Positions 6,790-13,628 of a DNA stretch of 13,950 nucleotides are shown piece by piece. The translations under genes and the position numbers were made by a program. Below the pieces are notes generated by a model that was not told the DNA's origin, did no database searches, and was given only the letters and a program-made list of their open reading frames with translations. Source of the stretch: Betaproteobacteria bacterium HGW-Betaproteobacteria-2 (GTDB lineage: Bacteria > Pseudomonadota > Gammaproteobacteria > Burkholderiales > Methylophilaceae). The number at the start of each line of letters is the position of its first letter. Positions within the stretch are counted from its first letter, which is position 1. The stretch lies in contig PHCM01000010.1 of NCBI GenBank assembly GCA_002842255.1, positions 4,938 to 18,887 on the forward strand, in the 5' to 3' direction.

Positions 6790-7932
6790 ATGCCACGCCC
6801 AGCCAACTCTCATTCATGGCAGACACTATTCAGCCCGCTGCTACTCTGTTTCGGCCTGTTACTGCACATGCCCGCCCATGCCGGACAGAGTTTCGCGGCA
6901 GACCCCGGCAAGGTTCAGCTAAAACCACTGGTTGAGAACCTGAAAGACCCCTGGAGCATGGCCTTTCTGCCCGATGGCAGACTGCTGGTCACGGAAAAAT
7001 CCGGCAAGCTGCGCCTGGTGGAGAACGACAAACTGCTGCCGCAAGCAATCGGCGGTGTACCGGCAGTGGTCGATCGCGGCCAGGGTGGCCTGCTCGACAT
7101 CGCCTTGCATCCGCAATATGCGGAAAACGGCTGGCTCTACCTGAGCTATTCCGCCAAGGGCGAGGGTGGCAGCGGCACCGAAGTCATGCGCGCCAAACTC
7201 AAGGGCATGCAACTGACCGATAGCGAAGTGATCTTCCGTCAGGCACCCAAGATCAACAGCAACAAGCATTTCGGTTCGCGCCTCGTCTTCGACCGCGAAG
7301 GCTTCCTCTACATTACCCTCGGTGACCGCGGTGAGATGGAACGGGCACAGGACCTCGCCCAGCACATCGGCAAGGTGATCCGCCTGCATGACGACGGTCG
7401 CGTGCCGCAGGACAATCCGTTCGCCGCCAACCCTGACGCGCTGCCGGAGATCTACAGCTACGGTCATCGCAACGTGCAGGGCGCCGCACTCAACCCGTTC
7501 AGCGGCAAGCTATGGACCCATGAGCACGGCCCGCAGGGCGGCGACGAGATCAACATCGTGCAGGCCGGCACCAACTTCGGCTGGCCGGTAATCACCTACG
7601 GCGTCAATTACTTCACCGGCACCAAAATCGGCGAAGGCACCAAAAAGCCGGGCATGGCGCAACCTCTTTATAAATGGGTGCCTTCCATCGCCCCTTCCGG
7701 CATGGTCTTTTATACCGGCGATGCCTATCCCGGCTGGAAAAACCACCTATTCGTCGGCTCGCTCAAGTTCCAGACCCTGGTCAAGCTGACCCTGGACGGC
7801 GACAAGGTGGTCAAGGAGGAACGCCTGTTCGAAAACCTCGGTCGTGTGCGTGATGTACGTCAGGGGCCGGATGGCCTGCTCTACCTGCTGGCAGGCAACA
7901 AGCTGTTGAAATTGGAACCAGCACCTCGCTGA
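6790..7932 (+). CDS. Secreted PQQ-dependent aldose sugar dehydrogenase (soluble GDH/YliI family)
   Basis: A 380-residue protein with a signal peptide (hydrophobic 13-27, likely cut after AHA at residue 31). The mature part is a six-bladed beta-propeller of the soluble glucose/sorbosone dehydrogenase family, which oxidises aldose sugars in the periplasm with bound PQQ. Family blocks seen: DPWSMAFLPDGRLLVTEK, VDRGQGGLLDIALHPQY, SNKHFGSRLVFDREG, LYITLGDRG, SYGHRNVQGAALNP and WTHEHGPQGGDEIN. His160 in KHFGSRL aligns with the catalytic base (His144) of Acinetobacter soluble GDH. AGGAG is 5-6 bases before the ATG. The protein is shorter than Acinetobacter GDH and similar in length to E. coli YliI, so a broad-specificity aldose dehydrogenase is more likely than a true glucose dehydrogenase. 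No electron acceptor is encoded next to it. The pqqA gene at 2119 encodes the precursor of its cofactor. Confidence 0.92.
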   Translation: MPRPANSHSWQTLFSPLLLCFGLLLHMPAHAGQSFAADPGKVQLKPLVENLKDPWSMAFLPDGRLLVTEKSGKLRLVENDKLLPQAIGGVPAVVDRGQGGLLDIALHPQYAENGWLYLSYSAKGEGGSGTEVMRAKLKGMQLTDSEVIFRQAPKINSNKHFGSRLVFDREGFLYITLGDRGEMERAQDLAQHIGKVIRLHDDGRVPQDNPFAANPDALPEIYSYGHRNVQGAALNPFSGKLWTHEHGPQGGDEINIVQAGTNFGWPVITYGVNYFTGTKIGEGTKKPGMAQPLYKWVPSIAPSGMVFYTGDAYPGWKNHLFVGSLKFQTLVKLTLDGDKVVKEERLFENLGRVRDVRQGPDGLLYLLAGNKLLKLEPAPR

Positions 7933-7975
7933 CACTGTTCTCCAACCCGATTCAGCCCATCCCGGACCGGAATTC

Positions 7976-8037
7976 GCCCGCTGTTTGATTCATTGGTTTG
8001 GTGCATATGCACCTTTCTTGTGCAACAAACAGCGGGC
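7976..8037. repeat. 12-bp inverted repeat enclosing the NtrC site
   Basis: GCCCGCTGTTTG (7976-7987) and CAAACAGCGGGC (8026-8037) are perfect complements separated by 38 bases. Inside lies a second perfect palindrome, GGTGCATATGCACC (8000-8013). No T-run follows on either strand, so a standard terminator for the sugar dehydrogenase is unlikely, although the structure is 44 bases past its stop. Confidence 0.55.
8008..8024. promoter_or_regulatory. NtrC-type enhancer site upstream of nasT
   Basis: TGCACC-N5-TGTGCA matches the 17-base NtrC binding consensus TGCACC-N5-GGTGCA at 11 of 12 defined positions. The site is centred about 125 bases upstream of the transcription start expected from the sigma-54 promoter at 8116-8131, a usual distance for an NtrC enhancer. 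An overlapping GGTGCA half-site (8000-8005) could extend binding. NtrC control would couple this locus to nitrogen limitation. Confidence 0.72.
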
Positions 8038-8115
8038 ATACCCTTGTTCCTCATCTATTCCTCCTGCCGCAATCCAGCCATTCCCTTCAAACACTTATGC
8101 TAATTTTTCAGCAAT

Positions 8116-8131
8116 TGGCACGGCAGTTGCT
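8116..8131 (+). promoter_or_regulatory. Sigma-54 (RpoN) promoter of nasT
   Basis: TGGCACG-GCAG-TTGCT matches the -24/-12 consensus TGGCACG-N4-TTGCW at every defined base, with the invariant GG (8117-8118) and GC (8129-8130) correctly spaced. Transcription should start near 8142. That excludes the in-frame ATG at 8134 as a start codon and leaves a leader of about 25 bases before the ATG at 8167. Confidence 0.88.
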
Positions 8132-8166
8132 TTATGCTGACTGAGTCACATGTTTTCAGGTCGGCC

Positions 8167-8742
8167 ATGCTCCGAGTCATGCTAGTTGATAATCACTTGG
8201 AGCGGACAGCTCCGCTGAAGCAGTCGCTCACCGAAGCAGGCTGCGAGGTGATCGCGCACTTGAGCGATACAGCCAACCTGGATGAAGCGGTCAGCAAGCT
8301 GCAGCCGGACATCGTCATCATCGACACGGACTCGCCCAGCCGCGACACGCTGGAGCACCTGATCGTAATGAGCCAGAACGCGCCGCGACCGATTGTGATG
8401 TTTACGCATGATGGCGATACCGAAAAGATCCGGTCAGCCACACGTGCCGGAGTCAGTGCCTATGTCGTTGGTAGCTTGACCAACGAGAAGCTGAAGCCGG
8501 TGATGGATGCGGCGATTGCACGGTTTGAAGAATTCAAGGCTTTGCGTGCCGAGCTGAATGAGGCCAACCTCAAGCTCAGCGAACGCAAGGTGGTAGAAAA
8601 AGCCAAGGGTCTGCTGATGAAGCAGCGCGGTATCGACGAAGATGCTGCCTATACGCTGCTGCGGAACATGGCGATGAAACAGAACATACGTTTGGCCACG
8701 CTGGCCGAACAGGTGGTGCAGGCAGCAAAGTTGCTGCTCTGA
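8167..8742 (+). CDS. nasT: NasT-type ANTAR antiterminator for nitrate assimilation
   Basis: A 191-residue two-domain protein. Residues 1-125 are a response-regulator receiver fold with Asp53 in PDIVIIDTDSP at the usual acceptor position. The N-terminal acidic pair is only Asp8-Asn9, as often seen in NasT proteins that are not classically phosphorylated. A helical linker leads to an ANTAR RNA-binding domain at about 135-191 (SERKVVEKAKGLLMKQRGIDEDAAYTLLRNMAM). NasT binds two-hairpin leader RNAs and lets transcription pass a terminator into nitrate-assimilation genes; it is normally held inactive by the nitrate sensor NasS. Start choice: ATG at 8167 has AGGTCGG upstream and begins the conserved MLRVMLVDN; the ATG at 8134 lies upstream of the predicted transcription start. 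A candidate leader target lies in the next gap, before nrtA. No nasS is seen in the window. Confidence 0.93.
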   Translation: MLRVMLVDNHLERTAPLKQSLTEAGCEVIAHLSDTANLDEAVSKLQPDIVIIDTDSPSRDTLEHLIVMSQNAPRPIVMFTHDGDTEKIRSATRAGVSAYVVGSLTNEKLKPVMDAAIARFEEFKALRAELNEANLKLSERKVVEKAKGLLMKQRGIDEDAAYTLLRNMAMKQNIRLATLAEQVVQAAKLLL

Positions 8743-8761
8743 AAAATGAATGGATGTTGAG

Positions 8762-8875
8762 ACCCAACGGCGGGTAGCAATATCGGAAGTTTGAATCAAC
8801 AGTTGGATCAGCAGCCGGATACGGCTCAGGCAGTACAAGGTTTTTGAAATGGCAACACCGGGTCAATGATGACCC
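8762..8875 (+). ncRNA. Candidate ANTAR-responsive two-hairpin leader of nrtA
   Basis: Known ANTAR targets are two short hairpins, each with a six-base loop having A at position 1 and G at position 4. Here hairpin 2 is GGGTC-AATGAT-GACCC (8860-8875; 5-bp stem, A1 and G4 present), 10 bases before the terminator stem. Hairpin 1 is ACCC-AACGGC-GGGT (8762-8775; 4-bp stem, A1 and G4 present). The 84-base separation is longer than I would expect, so hairpin 1 is less certain. The two stems are also complementary to each other (GACCC at 8761-8765 with GGGTC at 8860-8864), giving an alternative fold. Confidence 0.65.
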
Positions 8876-8885
8876 ACCGGACAAA

Positions 8886-8932
8886 GGCGTCCTTGCTTGC
8901 GGAATACATTCCGCCTGCAGGACGCCTTTTTT
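8886..8932 (+). terminator. Strong intrinsic terminator (attenuator) before nrtA
   Basis: GGCGTCCT (8886-8893) pairs with AGGACGCC (8919-8926). An inner stem GCGGAA/TTCCGC closes on a TACA loop, and TTTTTTATTT follows. It sits between nasT and nrtA, 43 bases before the nrtA start, and directly follows the ANTAR-like hairpin. It should block transcription into nrtABD unless NasT prevents it. Confidence 0.92.
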
Positions 8933-8974
8933 ATTTGGATTTTTTGCATATGAATCAACCGTCAGGAGAATCAA

Positions 8975-10270
8975 ATGAGCAAAGATAACACTCTGTCGCC
9001 AGCCACGCTTGCAAATGAAACAGACCCGATAGACAACGGCCGCCGCAATTTTTTCCGTGCCAGCGCCGGGGTCATGGGTGCCTCAGCGCTGATGGGCATG
9101 GTGCCGGAGAAAATCCGCAACAATGCCTGGGCCGCAGGCAGTGATGAACCGGAAATCAAGGAGGTCAAGATCGGCTTCATCCCGCTGACCGACTGTGCAC
9201 CGATCGTGGTCGCGGCACAGATGGGTTTCGACAAGAAATACGGCATCAAGATCACACCGACCAAAGAAGCCTCCTGGGCTGGGGTGCGCGACAAACTGGT
9301 CAACGGCGAGCTACAGGGCGCCCATATTCTCTACGGCATGATGTATGGCGTACAACTCGGTATCGGCGGCCAGCAAAAGGACATGGCCGTATTGATGTCG
9401 CTCAACAACAACGGCCAGGGCATCACACTCGCCAATCAGCTGAAGGAAAAGGGCGTTACCAGCGGCCCGACGCTGAAGCGTCTGCTGGATAACGAAAACC
9501 GCGATTACACCTTCGCCCAGACTTTCCCCACCGGCACTCACGCCATGTGGCTCTATTACTGGCTCGCAACCTACGGCATCAATCCGTTCAAGGACGTCAA
9601 GACCATCGTCGTGCCTCCACCGCAAATGGTCGCCAACATGCGTATCGGCAACATGGATGGCTTCTGCGTGGGCGAGCCCTGGAACGCCCGTGCCATCCAC
9701 GACAAGATCGGCTTCTCGGTCGCCACCAGCCAGGATATCTGGACCGATCACCCGGAAAAGGTACTGGGCTGCACCGCCGAGTTCGTCACCAAGAACCCCA
9801 ACACCGCGCGCGCCATGATCATGGCGGTGCTGGAAGCCTGCCGTTACATCGATGCGACGGAAAACCGCTCCAAGGTCGCCAAACTGATCGCCGGCAAAGC
9901 CTATGTCAATGCGCCGGAAGCCGTCATTGAAGGCCGCTTTGTCGGCAACTACGAGAACGGTCTCGGCAAATCCTGGCAGGACCCGAACTACATGAAGTTC
10001 TTCAACGACGGCAGCGTGCCCTTCCCCTACCTGTCCGACGGCATGTGGTTCATGACCCAGCACAAGCGCTGGGGGCTGCTCAAGTCCGACCCGGACTATC
10101 TGGCCGTGGCCAAGCAAGTCAACCGCATCGACCTTTACACCGAAGCTGCCAAGGCGCTCGGCATTGCCGTGCCCAAGGATGTCATGCGCAGCAGCAAGCT
10201 GATCGATGGCGTGGTGTGGGATGGCAAAGACCCGAAAGCCTACGCCAACGGCTTCAAGATCAAGGCATAA
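8975..10270 (+). CDS. nrtA: Nitrate/nitrite ABC transporter substrate-binding protein (NrtA/NasF)
   Basis: A 431-residue periplasmic-binding protein of the NrtA/CmpA family. The N-terminus has a twin-arginine signal (G22-R-R-N-F-F-R28, hydrophobic stretch to about 43, likely cut near AWA at about residue 54), so it is exported folded by Tat. Mature landmarks: KIGFIPLTDCAPIVVA, Trp101 in KEASWAGVRDKLVNGEL (the position of a nitrate-contacting Trp in cyanobacterial NrtA), QGAHILYGMMYG, FPTGTHAMWLYYWLA and GFCVGEPWNARAI. Family members bind nitrate, nitrite, bicarbonate or cyanate; NasT, the attenuator and the NtrC site make nitrate/nitrite by far the best reading. AGGAG lies 7 bases before the ATG. 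The permease gene follows after 15 bases. Confidence 0.93.
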   Translation: MSKDNTLSPATLANETDPIDNGRRNFFRASAGVMGASALMGMVPEKIRNNAWAAGSDEPEIKEVKIGFIPLTDCAPIVVAAQMGFDKKYGIKITPTKEASWAGVRDKLVNGELQGAHILYGMMYGVQLGIGGQQKDMAVLMSLNNNGQGITLANQLKEKGVTSGPTLKRLLDNENRDYTFAQTFPTGTHAMWLYYWLATYGINPFKDVKTIVVPPPQMVANMRIGNMDGFCVGEPWNARAIHDKIGFSVATSQDIWTDHPEKVLGCTAEFVTKNPNTARAMIMAVLEACRYIDATENRSKVAKLIAGKAYVNAPEAVIEGRFVGNYENGLGKSWQDPNYMKFFNDGSVPFPYLSDGMWFMTQHKRWGLLKSDPDYLAVAKQVNRIDLYTEAAKALGIAVPKDVMRSSKLIDGVVWDGKDPKAYANGFKIKA

Positions 10271-10285
10271 CCCGGGAGAACCGTC

Positions 10286-11224
10286 ATGAGCGTCATCACC
10301 CTGCAACGAAAGAACCTGGAAACCGACATGAGTCACGAAACCAGCCCTGCCCAACCGGCAAAGGCAGCGCCAGCCCCGGTCACGATGGCAGCCGATTCGG
10401 CTGCCATCGCAATCCATGACAAGGCTATCAATGAAAGAGCGGCGAAGAACCGGCAACTGATCAGCGCCTTTTTCCAATGGCTGTTGCCACCGCTTTTCGG
10501 CCTCATGCTATTCACGGCCATCTGGGCCCTGATCTCCTACCAGTCGGAAGGGCTGCCCGGCCCGATTCCGACCTGGCATGCCGCCGTCACACTGTTCAGC
10601 GATCCGTTCTACAACAACGGGCCGAATGACATGGGCATCGGCTGGAACATCCTAAACTCGCTGGAACGCGTCGGCCTCGGCTTCGGTATGGCGGCCATCC
10701 TCGGCATCCCGCTCGGCTTCATCATCGGCCGTTTTGCCTTCGCCTCCAGAATGGCAGCGCCCATCATCGGCATGCTGCGCCCGGTTTCGCCACTGGCCTG
10801 GCTACCAATCGGCCTGCTGGTATTCAAGGCTGCCGACCCGGCTGCCATCTGGGTGATCTTCATCTCGGCCATCTGGCCGATGATCATCAATACTGCGGTC
10901 GGTGTCAGCAAGGTACCGGAGGACTACATGAACGTCGCCCGCGTGCTCAAGCTTTCCGAATGGAAGATCGCCACCCGCATCCTGTTCCCCTTTGTGCTGC
11001 CTTACATGATGACCGGCGTACGCCTGTCGATCGGGGTGGCCTGGCTGGTGATCGTCGCGGCAGAAATGTTGACCGGCGGTGTCGGTATCGGCTTCTGGGT
11101 CTGGGATGAATGGAACAACCTCAACGTGGAGCACATCATCATCGCGATTTTCGTCGTCGGCATCGTCGGGCTGCTGCTCGAACAGATGCTGATCATGATC
11201 GCCAGACGCTTCAGCTACGAATGA
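10286..11224 (+). CDS. nrtB: Nitrate ABC transporter permease (NrtB/NasE)
   Basis: A 312-residue inner-membrane permease. The first 60 residues are an Ala/Pro-rich cytoplasmic extension, followed by a membrane span (about 66-84), LERVGLGFGMAAILGIPLGF, then LRPVSPLAWLPIGLLVF, AAIWVIFISAIWPMI and two further C-terminal spans. The permease EAA loop that docks on the ATPase is VPEDYMNVARVLKLSEWKI followed by LPYMMTG. The ATG at 10286 has GGGAG at a good distance; an in-frame ATG at 10328 is possible and would remove 14 residues before the conserved part. The stop overlaps an in-frame ATG of the ATPase frame (ATGA at 11221), so the genes are tightly joined. Paired with one ATPase, it should act as a homodimer. 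Confidence 0.93.
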   Translation: MSVITLQRKNLETDMSHETSPAQPAKAAPAPVTMAADSAAIAIHDKAINERAAKNRQLISAFFQWLLPPLFGLMLFTAIWALISYQSEGLPGPIPTWHAAVTLFSDPFYNNGPNDMGIGWNILNSLERVGLGFGMAAILGIPLGFIIGRFAFASRMAAPIIGMLRPVSPLAWLPIGLLVFKAADPAAIWVIFISAIWPMIINTAVGVSKVPEDYMNVARVLKLSEWKIATRILFPFVLPYMMTGVRLSIGVAWLVIVAAEMLTGGVGIGFWVWDEWNNLNVEHIIIAIFVVGIVGLLLEQMLIMIARRFSYE

Positions 11225-11265
11225 TGGCAAAACGGACGGACAAAGGAAAACCCGAAAGGAAAATC

Positions 11266-12072
11266 ATGGAAAAGATCATTCAGGGAAAATACGTGCAACT
11301 GGAAAACGTCAACATGACGTTCGTCACCAGGAAGGGCACGTTCGAGGCCCTGCGCGGCATCGACCTCAACATCCGCGAAGGTGAGTTCATCTCGGTCATC
11401 GGCCACTCGGGCTGCGGCAAATCGACGGTGCTCAACCTGATTGCCGGTCTGTTGCAACCCACCAGCGGCCTGCTGTTCTGCGCCGGCCGCGAGATCGCCG
11501 GCCCGGGTCCGGACCGTGCGGTGGTATTCCAGAACCACTCCTTGCTGCCCTGGCTTACCTGCCATGAAAACGTCTATCTGGCCGTAGAGCGAGTGTTCGG
11601 CAAGAACGAAAACAAAACACAGTTGCGTGCCAGGACCAAGGCTGCACTGGAACTGGTAGGGCTCGGTCACGCAGCGGATAAACGCCCCAACGAGATCTCC
11701 GGCGGCATGAAGCAGCGCGTCGGTATCGCCCGCGCACTGGCGATGGAACCCAAGGTGCTATTGCTGGATGAACCGTTTGGCGCACTGGACGCGCTCACCC
11801 GCGCCCATCTGCAAGACGAGTTGATGAGCATCATGGCCAAATCCGGCTGTACTGCGGTGATGGTGACGCACGATGTAGACGAGGCAGTGCTGCTGTCCGA
11901 CCGCATCGTCATGATGACCAATGGCCCGGCCGCAACGATTGGAGAAATACTTCCGGTTGCCTTGCCGCGCCCAAGGAAACGGTTGGAATTGGCAGAAAAC
12001 GCCGAGTACAACCATTTGCGTAGTGAAGTATTGAAGTTCTTGTATGAACGTCACGCGAAGAAAGCTGCGTAA
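11266..12072 (+). CDS. nrtD: Nitrate ABC transporter ATPase (NrtD/NasD)
   Basis: A 268-residue ABC ATPase that powers the NrtAB importer. Walker A is GHSGCGKST (46-54), the Q-loop is in VVFQNHSLLPWLT, the signature is SGGMKQRVGIARAL (from 145), Walker B is VLLLDEP (Asp168, Glu169), then the D-loop GALD and the H-loop VMVTHDVDEA. The C-terminus (RIVMMTNGPAATIGEILPVALPRPRKR) is typical of the nitrate/taurine-type group. There is no fused NrtA-like regulatory domain as in cyanobacterial NrtC. The start at 11266 is chosen because AAGGA lies 7 bases upstream and the protein then begins like its relatives. The frame is open to ATGs at 11221 and 11224 that overlap the permease stop, so a 15-residue longer form is possible. 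Confidence 0.93.
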   Translation: MEKIIQGKYVQLENVNMTFVTRKGTFEALRGIDLNIREGEFISVIGHSGCGKSTVLNLIAGLLQPTSGLLFCAGREIAGPGPDRAVVFQNHSLLPWLTCHENVYLAVERVFGKNENKTQLRARTKAALELVGLGHAADKRPNEISGGMKQRVGIARALAMEPKVLLLDEPFGALDALTRAHLQDELMSIMAKSGCTAVMVTHDVDEAVLLSDRIVMMTNGPAATIGEILPVALPRPRKRLELAENAEYNHLRSEVLKFLYERHAKKAA

Positions 12073-12126
12073 GTCCATGCAAACATCGGAAACAGCAAGC
12101 ATCCGCAATACAGATGCAAAGAAAAA

Positions 12127-12152
12127 GGGACACGCCGGTCAGGGCGCGTCCC
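12127..12152. promoter_or_regulatory. Intercistronic hairpin between nrtD and the porin gene
   Basis: GGGACACGCC (12127-12136) pairs with GGCGCGTCCC (12143-12152): 9 pairs and one A-C mismatch around a six-base loop. No U-run follows on the plus strand, so it is more likely a processing or stability element, or a partial terminator lowering or separating porin expression. On the minus strand it is followed by five T's, but no minus-strand gene is present to need it. Confidence 0.5.
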
Positions 12153-12220
12153 TCCATGCCCTGGATGTGATGAACACCCAAAACACTTTGTCACCCTTCT
12201 CGCTAAAAAAGGAGCAACAC

Positions 12221-13537
12221 ATGCAAACTAATATGAGATTCAAGATGCGTCAAGTCACTTTAAGCCTGCTGCTAGGACTCAGCGTTACATCGCTGAGCGC
12301 TGCCGCGGAAGAAGCACTACCCGACTACACCCTGCTGGATGCGATCAAGGGCGGCAAGCCCATGACCAACTTCCGCCTGCGTTATGAGCATGTGGATCAG
12401 GACGGCAAGCCGGAAAATGCGCGCGCGCTGACGCTACGCAGCCTGGTCGGCTGGCAGACCGCACCTTTCCATAATTTCAGCGTCGGCGTGCAGATCATCA
12501 ATGTCGCCGAACTGGAGAACCGCTATGACGACCGCCGGCTGGGTGACCCGGAAAAAGGCATGGGCGATTACCCGGTCGTCGTCGATCCGCACGATACCGA
12601 CATCAACCAGCTCTATGTGGACTGGACCGGCATCAAGAACACCCGCTTCCGCCTTGGCCGCCAGCAGATCAACCTGGATAACGTGCGTTTCATCGGCGAT
12701 ATCGGCTTCCGCCAAGTCATGCAAGTGTTCGATGGTTACTCCATGCTGAACAAGAGCCTGCCGAACACCGAGATTTATCTGGCACATCTGGAACGCGTCA
12801 AGCAGATCAGCACCCGCCTGCAGGAAGGCGAACTGGAGATCGTCAACGCCAAATACCGCCTCTCGCCCTCTGAATCCGTCACCGGCTACGGCTATTTCTC
12901 CAACTTCGAGACGCCCACCATGGCCAAGACCAGCGTGCTCGGCCCGGGCACCGACCAGTCGAACAAGACCCTCGGTTTGCGCCTCGACGGCAGCCGCAAG
13001 ATCAATGACGACTGGCGCTGGCTCTATACCGCCGAATACGCCAAACAGACCGACTATTCCGATGGCGATGACCGCATCGATGCGCATTATGGACGCGCAG
13101 GTATCGGTGCCGGTTACAAAGCCTGGTTCGCCCGTATCGATCATGAAAGTCTGTCCAGCAACGACAGCGAATATGCCTTCCAGACCCCGTTCGGCACCAA
13201 CCACCTGTTCCAGGGCTGGGCCGACCACTTCCTGATTACACCGGCACAAGGCATCAAGGACACCTTCATCACCGTCGGTGGCAAGCCACTGCCCGCTCTG
13301 ACCCTGCATGCCGAGTACCACTTCATCAATGCGGATGAGGATTTCGCCAAATTCGGCGGCGGTTTTGGTGACAAGTTCGGCAAGGAGTTAGACCTCGCCG
13401 CCACCTGGAGCGTCAACAGCAAGTTCCTGGTCAAGGCCGAGTACGCCAACTTCAAGGAAGACGACCGTGTCGCCAACCCGCTTGGCCGCAAGACCGACAT
13501 CGAGAAGGTCTGGCTGACAGCGATGTACACGTTCTAG
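12221..13537 (+). CDS. Outer-membrane porin, alginate-export-like family
   Basis: A 438-residue outer-membrane beta-barrel. The signal peptide has a basic start (R6, K8, R10), a hydrophobic core 12-25 and a likely cut in SAAAEE near residue 28. The mature chain alternates polar and aromatic residues in beta-strand fashion (NFRLRYEHVDQDG, ALTLRSLVGWQTA, TRFRLGRQQINLDNVRFIG, GYGYFSNFE, LHAEYHFINADEDF) and ends in a terminal Phe (VWLTAMYTF), the assembly signal of outer-membrane proteins. The pattern RLGRQ.I.LDN.RFIG resembles the alginate-export porin family, whose members serve many small solutes. AAGGAG at 12209-12214 supports this start; an upstream ATG at 12044 overlaps nrtD and has no signal peptide. 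It lies 148 bases after nrtD on the same strand, so a role in letting nitrate across the outer membrane is likely but inferred. Confidence 0.85.
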   Translation: MQTNMRFKMRQVTLSLLLGLSVTSLSAAAEEALPDYTLLDAIKGGKPMTNFRLRYEHVDQDGKPENARALTLRSLVGWQTAPFHNFSVGVQIINVAELENRYDDRRLGDPEKGMGDYPVVVDPHDTDINQLYVDWTGIKNTRFRLGRQQINLDNVRFIGDIGFRQVMQVFDGYSMLNKSLPNTEIYLAHLERVKQISTRLQEGELEIVNAKYRLSPSESVTGYGYFSNFETPTMAKTSVLGPGTDQSNKTLGLRLDGSRKINDDWRWLYTAEYAKQTDYSDGDDRIDAHYGRAGIGAGYKAWFARIDHESLSSNDSEYAFQTPFGTNHLFQGWADHFLITPAQGIKDTFITVGGKPLPALTLHAEYHFINADEDFAKFGGGFGDKFGKELDLAATWSVNSKFLVKAEYANFKEDDRVANPLGRKTDIEKVWLTAMYTF

Positions 13538-13566
13538 GCATGACAAAAGCAATATTTTAAGGAGCA

Positions 13567-13592
13567 GCATCCGTATCCCAAGGTACGGATGC
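13567..13592 (+). terminator. Hairpin after the porin gene, weak terminator or leader structure
   Basis: GCATCCGTATC (13567-13577) pairs with GGTACGGATGC (13582-13592) around a CCAA loop: 11 pairs, one of them G-U. Only CTTGCATTTC follows, so termination would be weak. It lies 30 bases after the porin stop and 36 bases before the sensor-domain gene. Confidence 0.5.
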
Positions 13593-13628
13593 CTTGCATT
13601 TCAGAAATTGAACAGGACGGATTTTGCA

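Noticed and set aside
8134..8166. Upstream ATG as the nasT start
   Set aside because: It has no ribosome site and lies about 8 bases before the transcript start predicted from the sigma-54 promoter.
8817..8836. AGCCG-GATA-CGGCT hairpin as an ANTAR hairpin
   Set aside because: Drawn as a six-base loop (GGATAC) it lacks A at position 1 and G at position 4. It is better seen as linker structure.
9311..10477. 388-codon minus-strand frame opposite nrtA
   Set aside because: Shadow caused by GC-biased codon use in nrtA; no domain and no ribosome site.
12434..13321. 295-codon minus-strand frame opposite the porin gene
   Set aside because: Antisense of a well-supported outer-membrane protein with signal peptide and terminal Phe.
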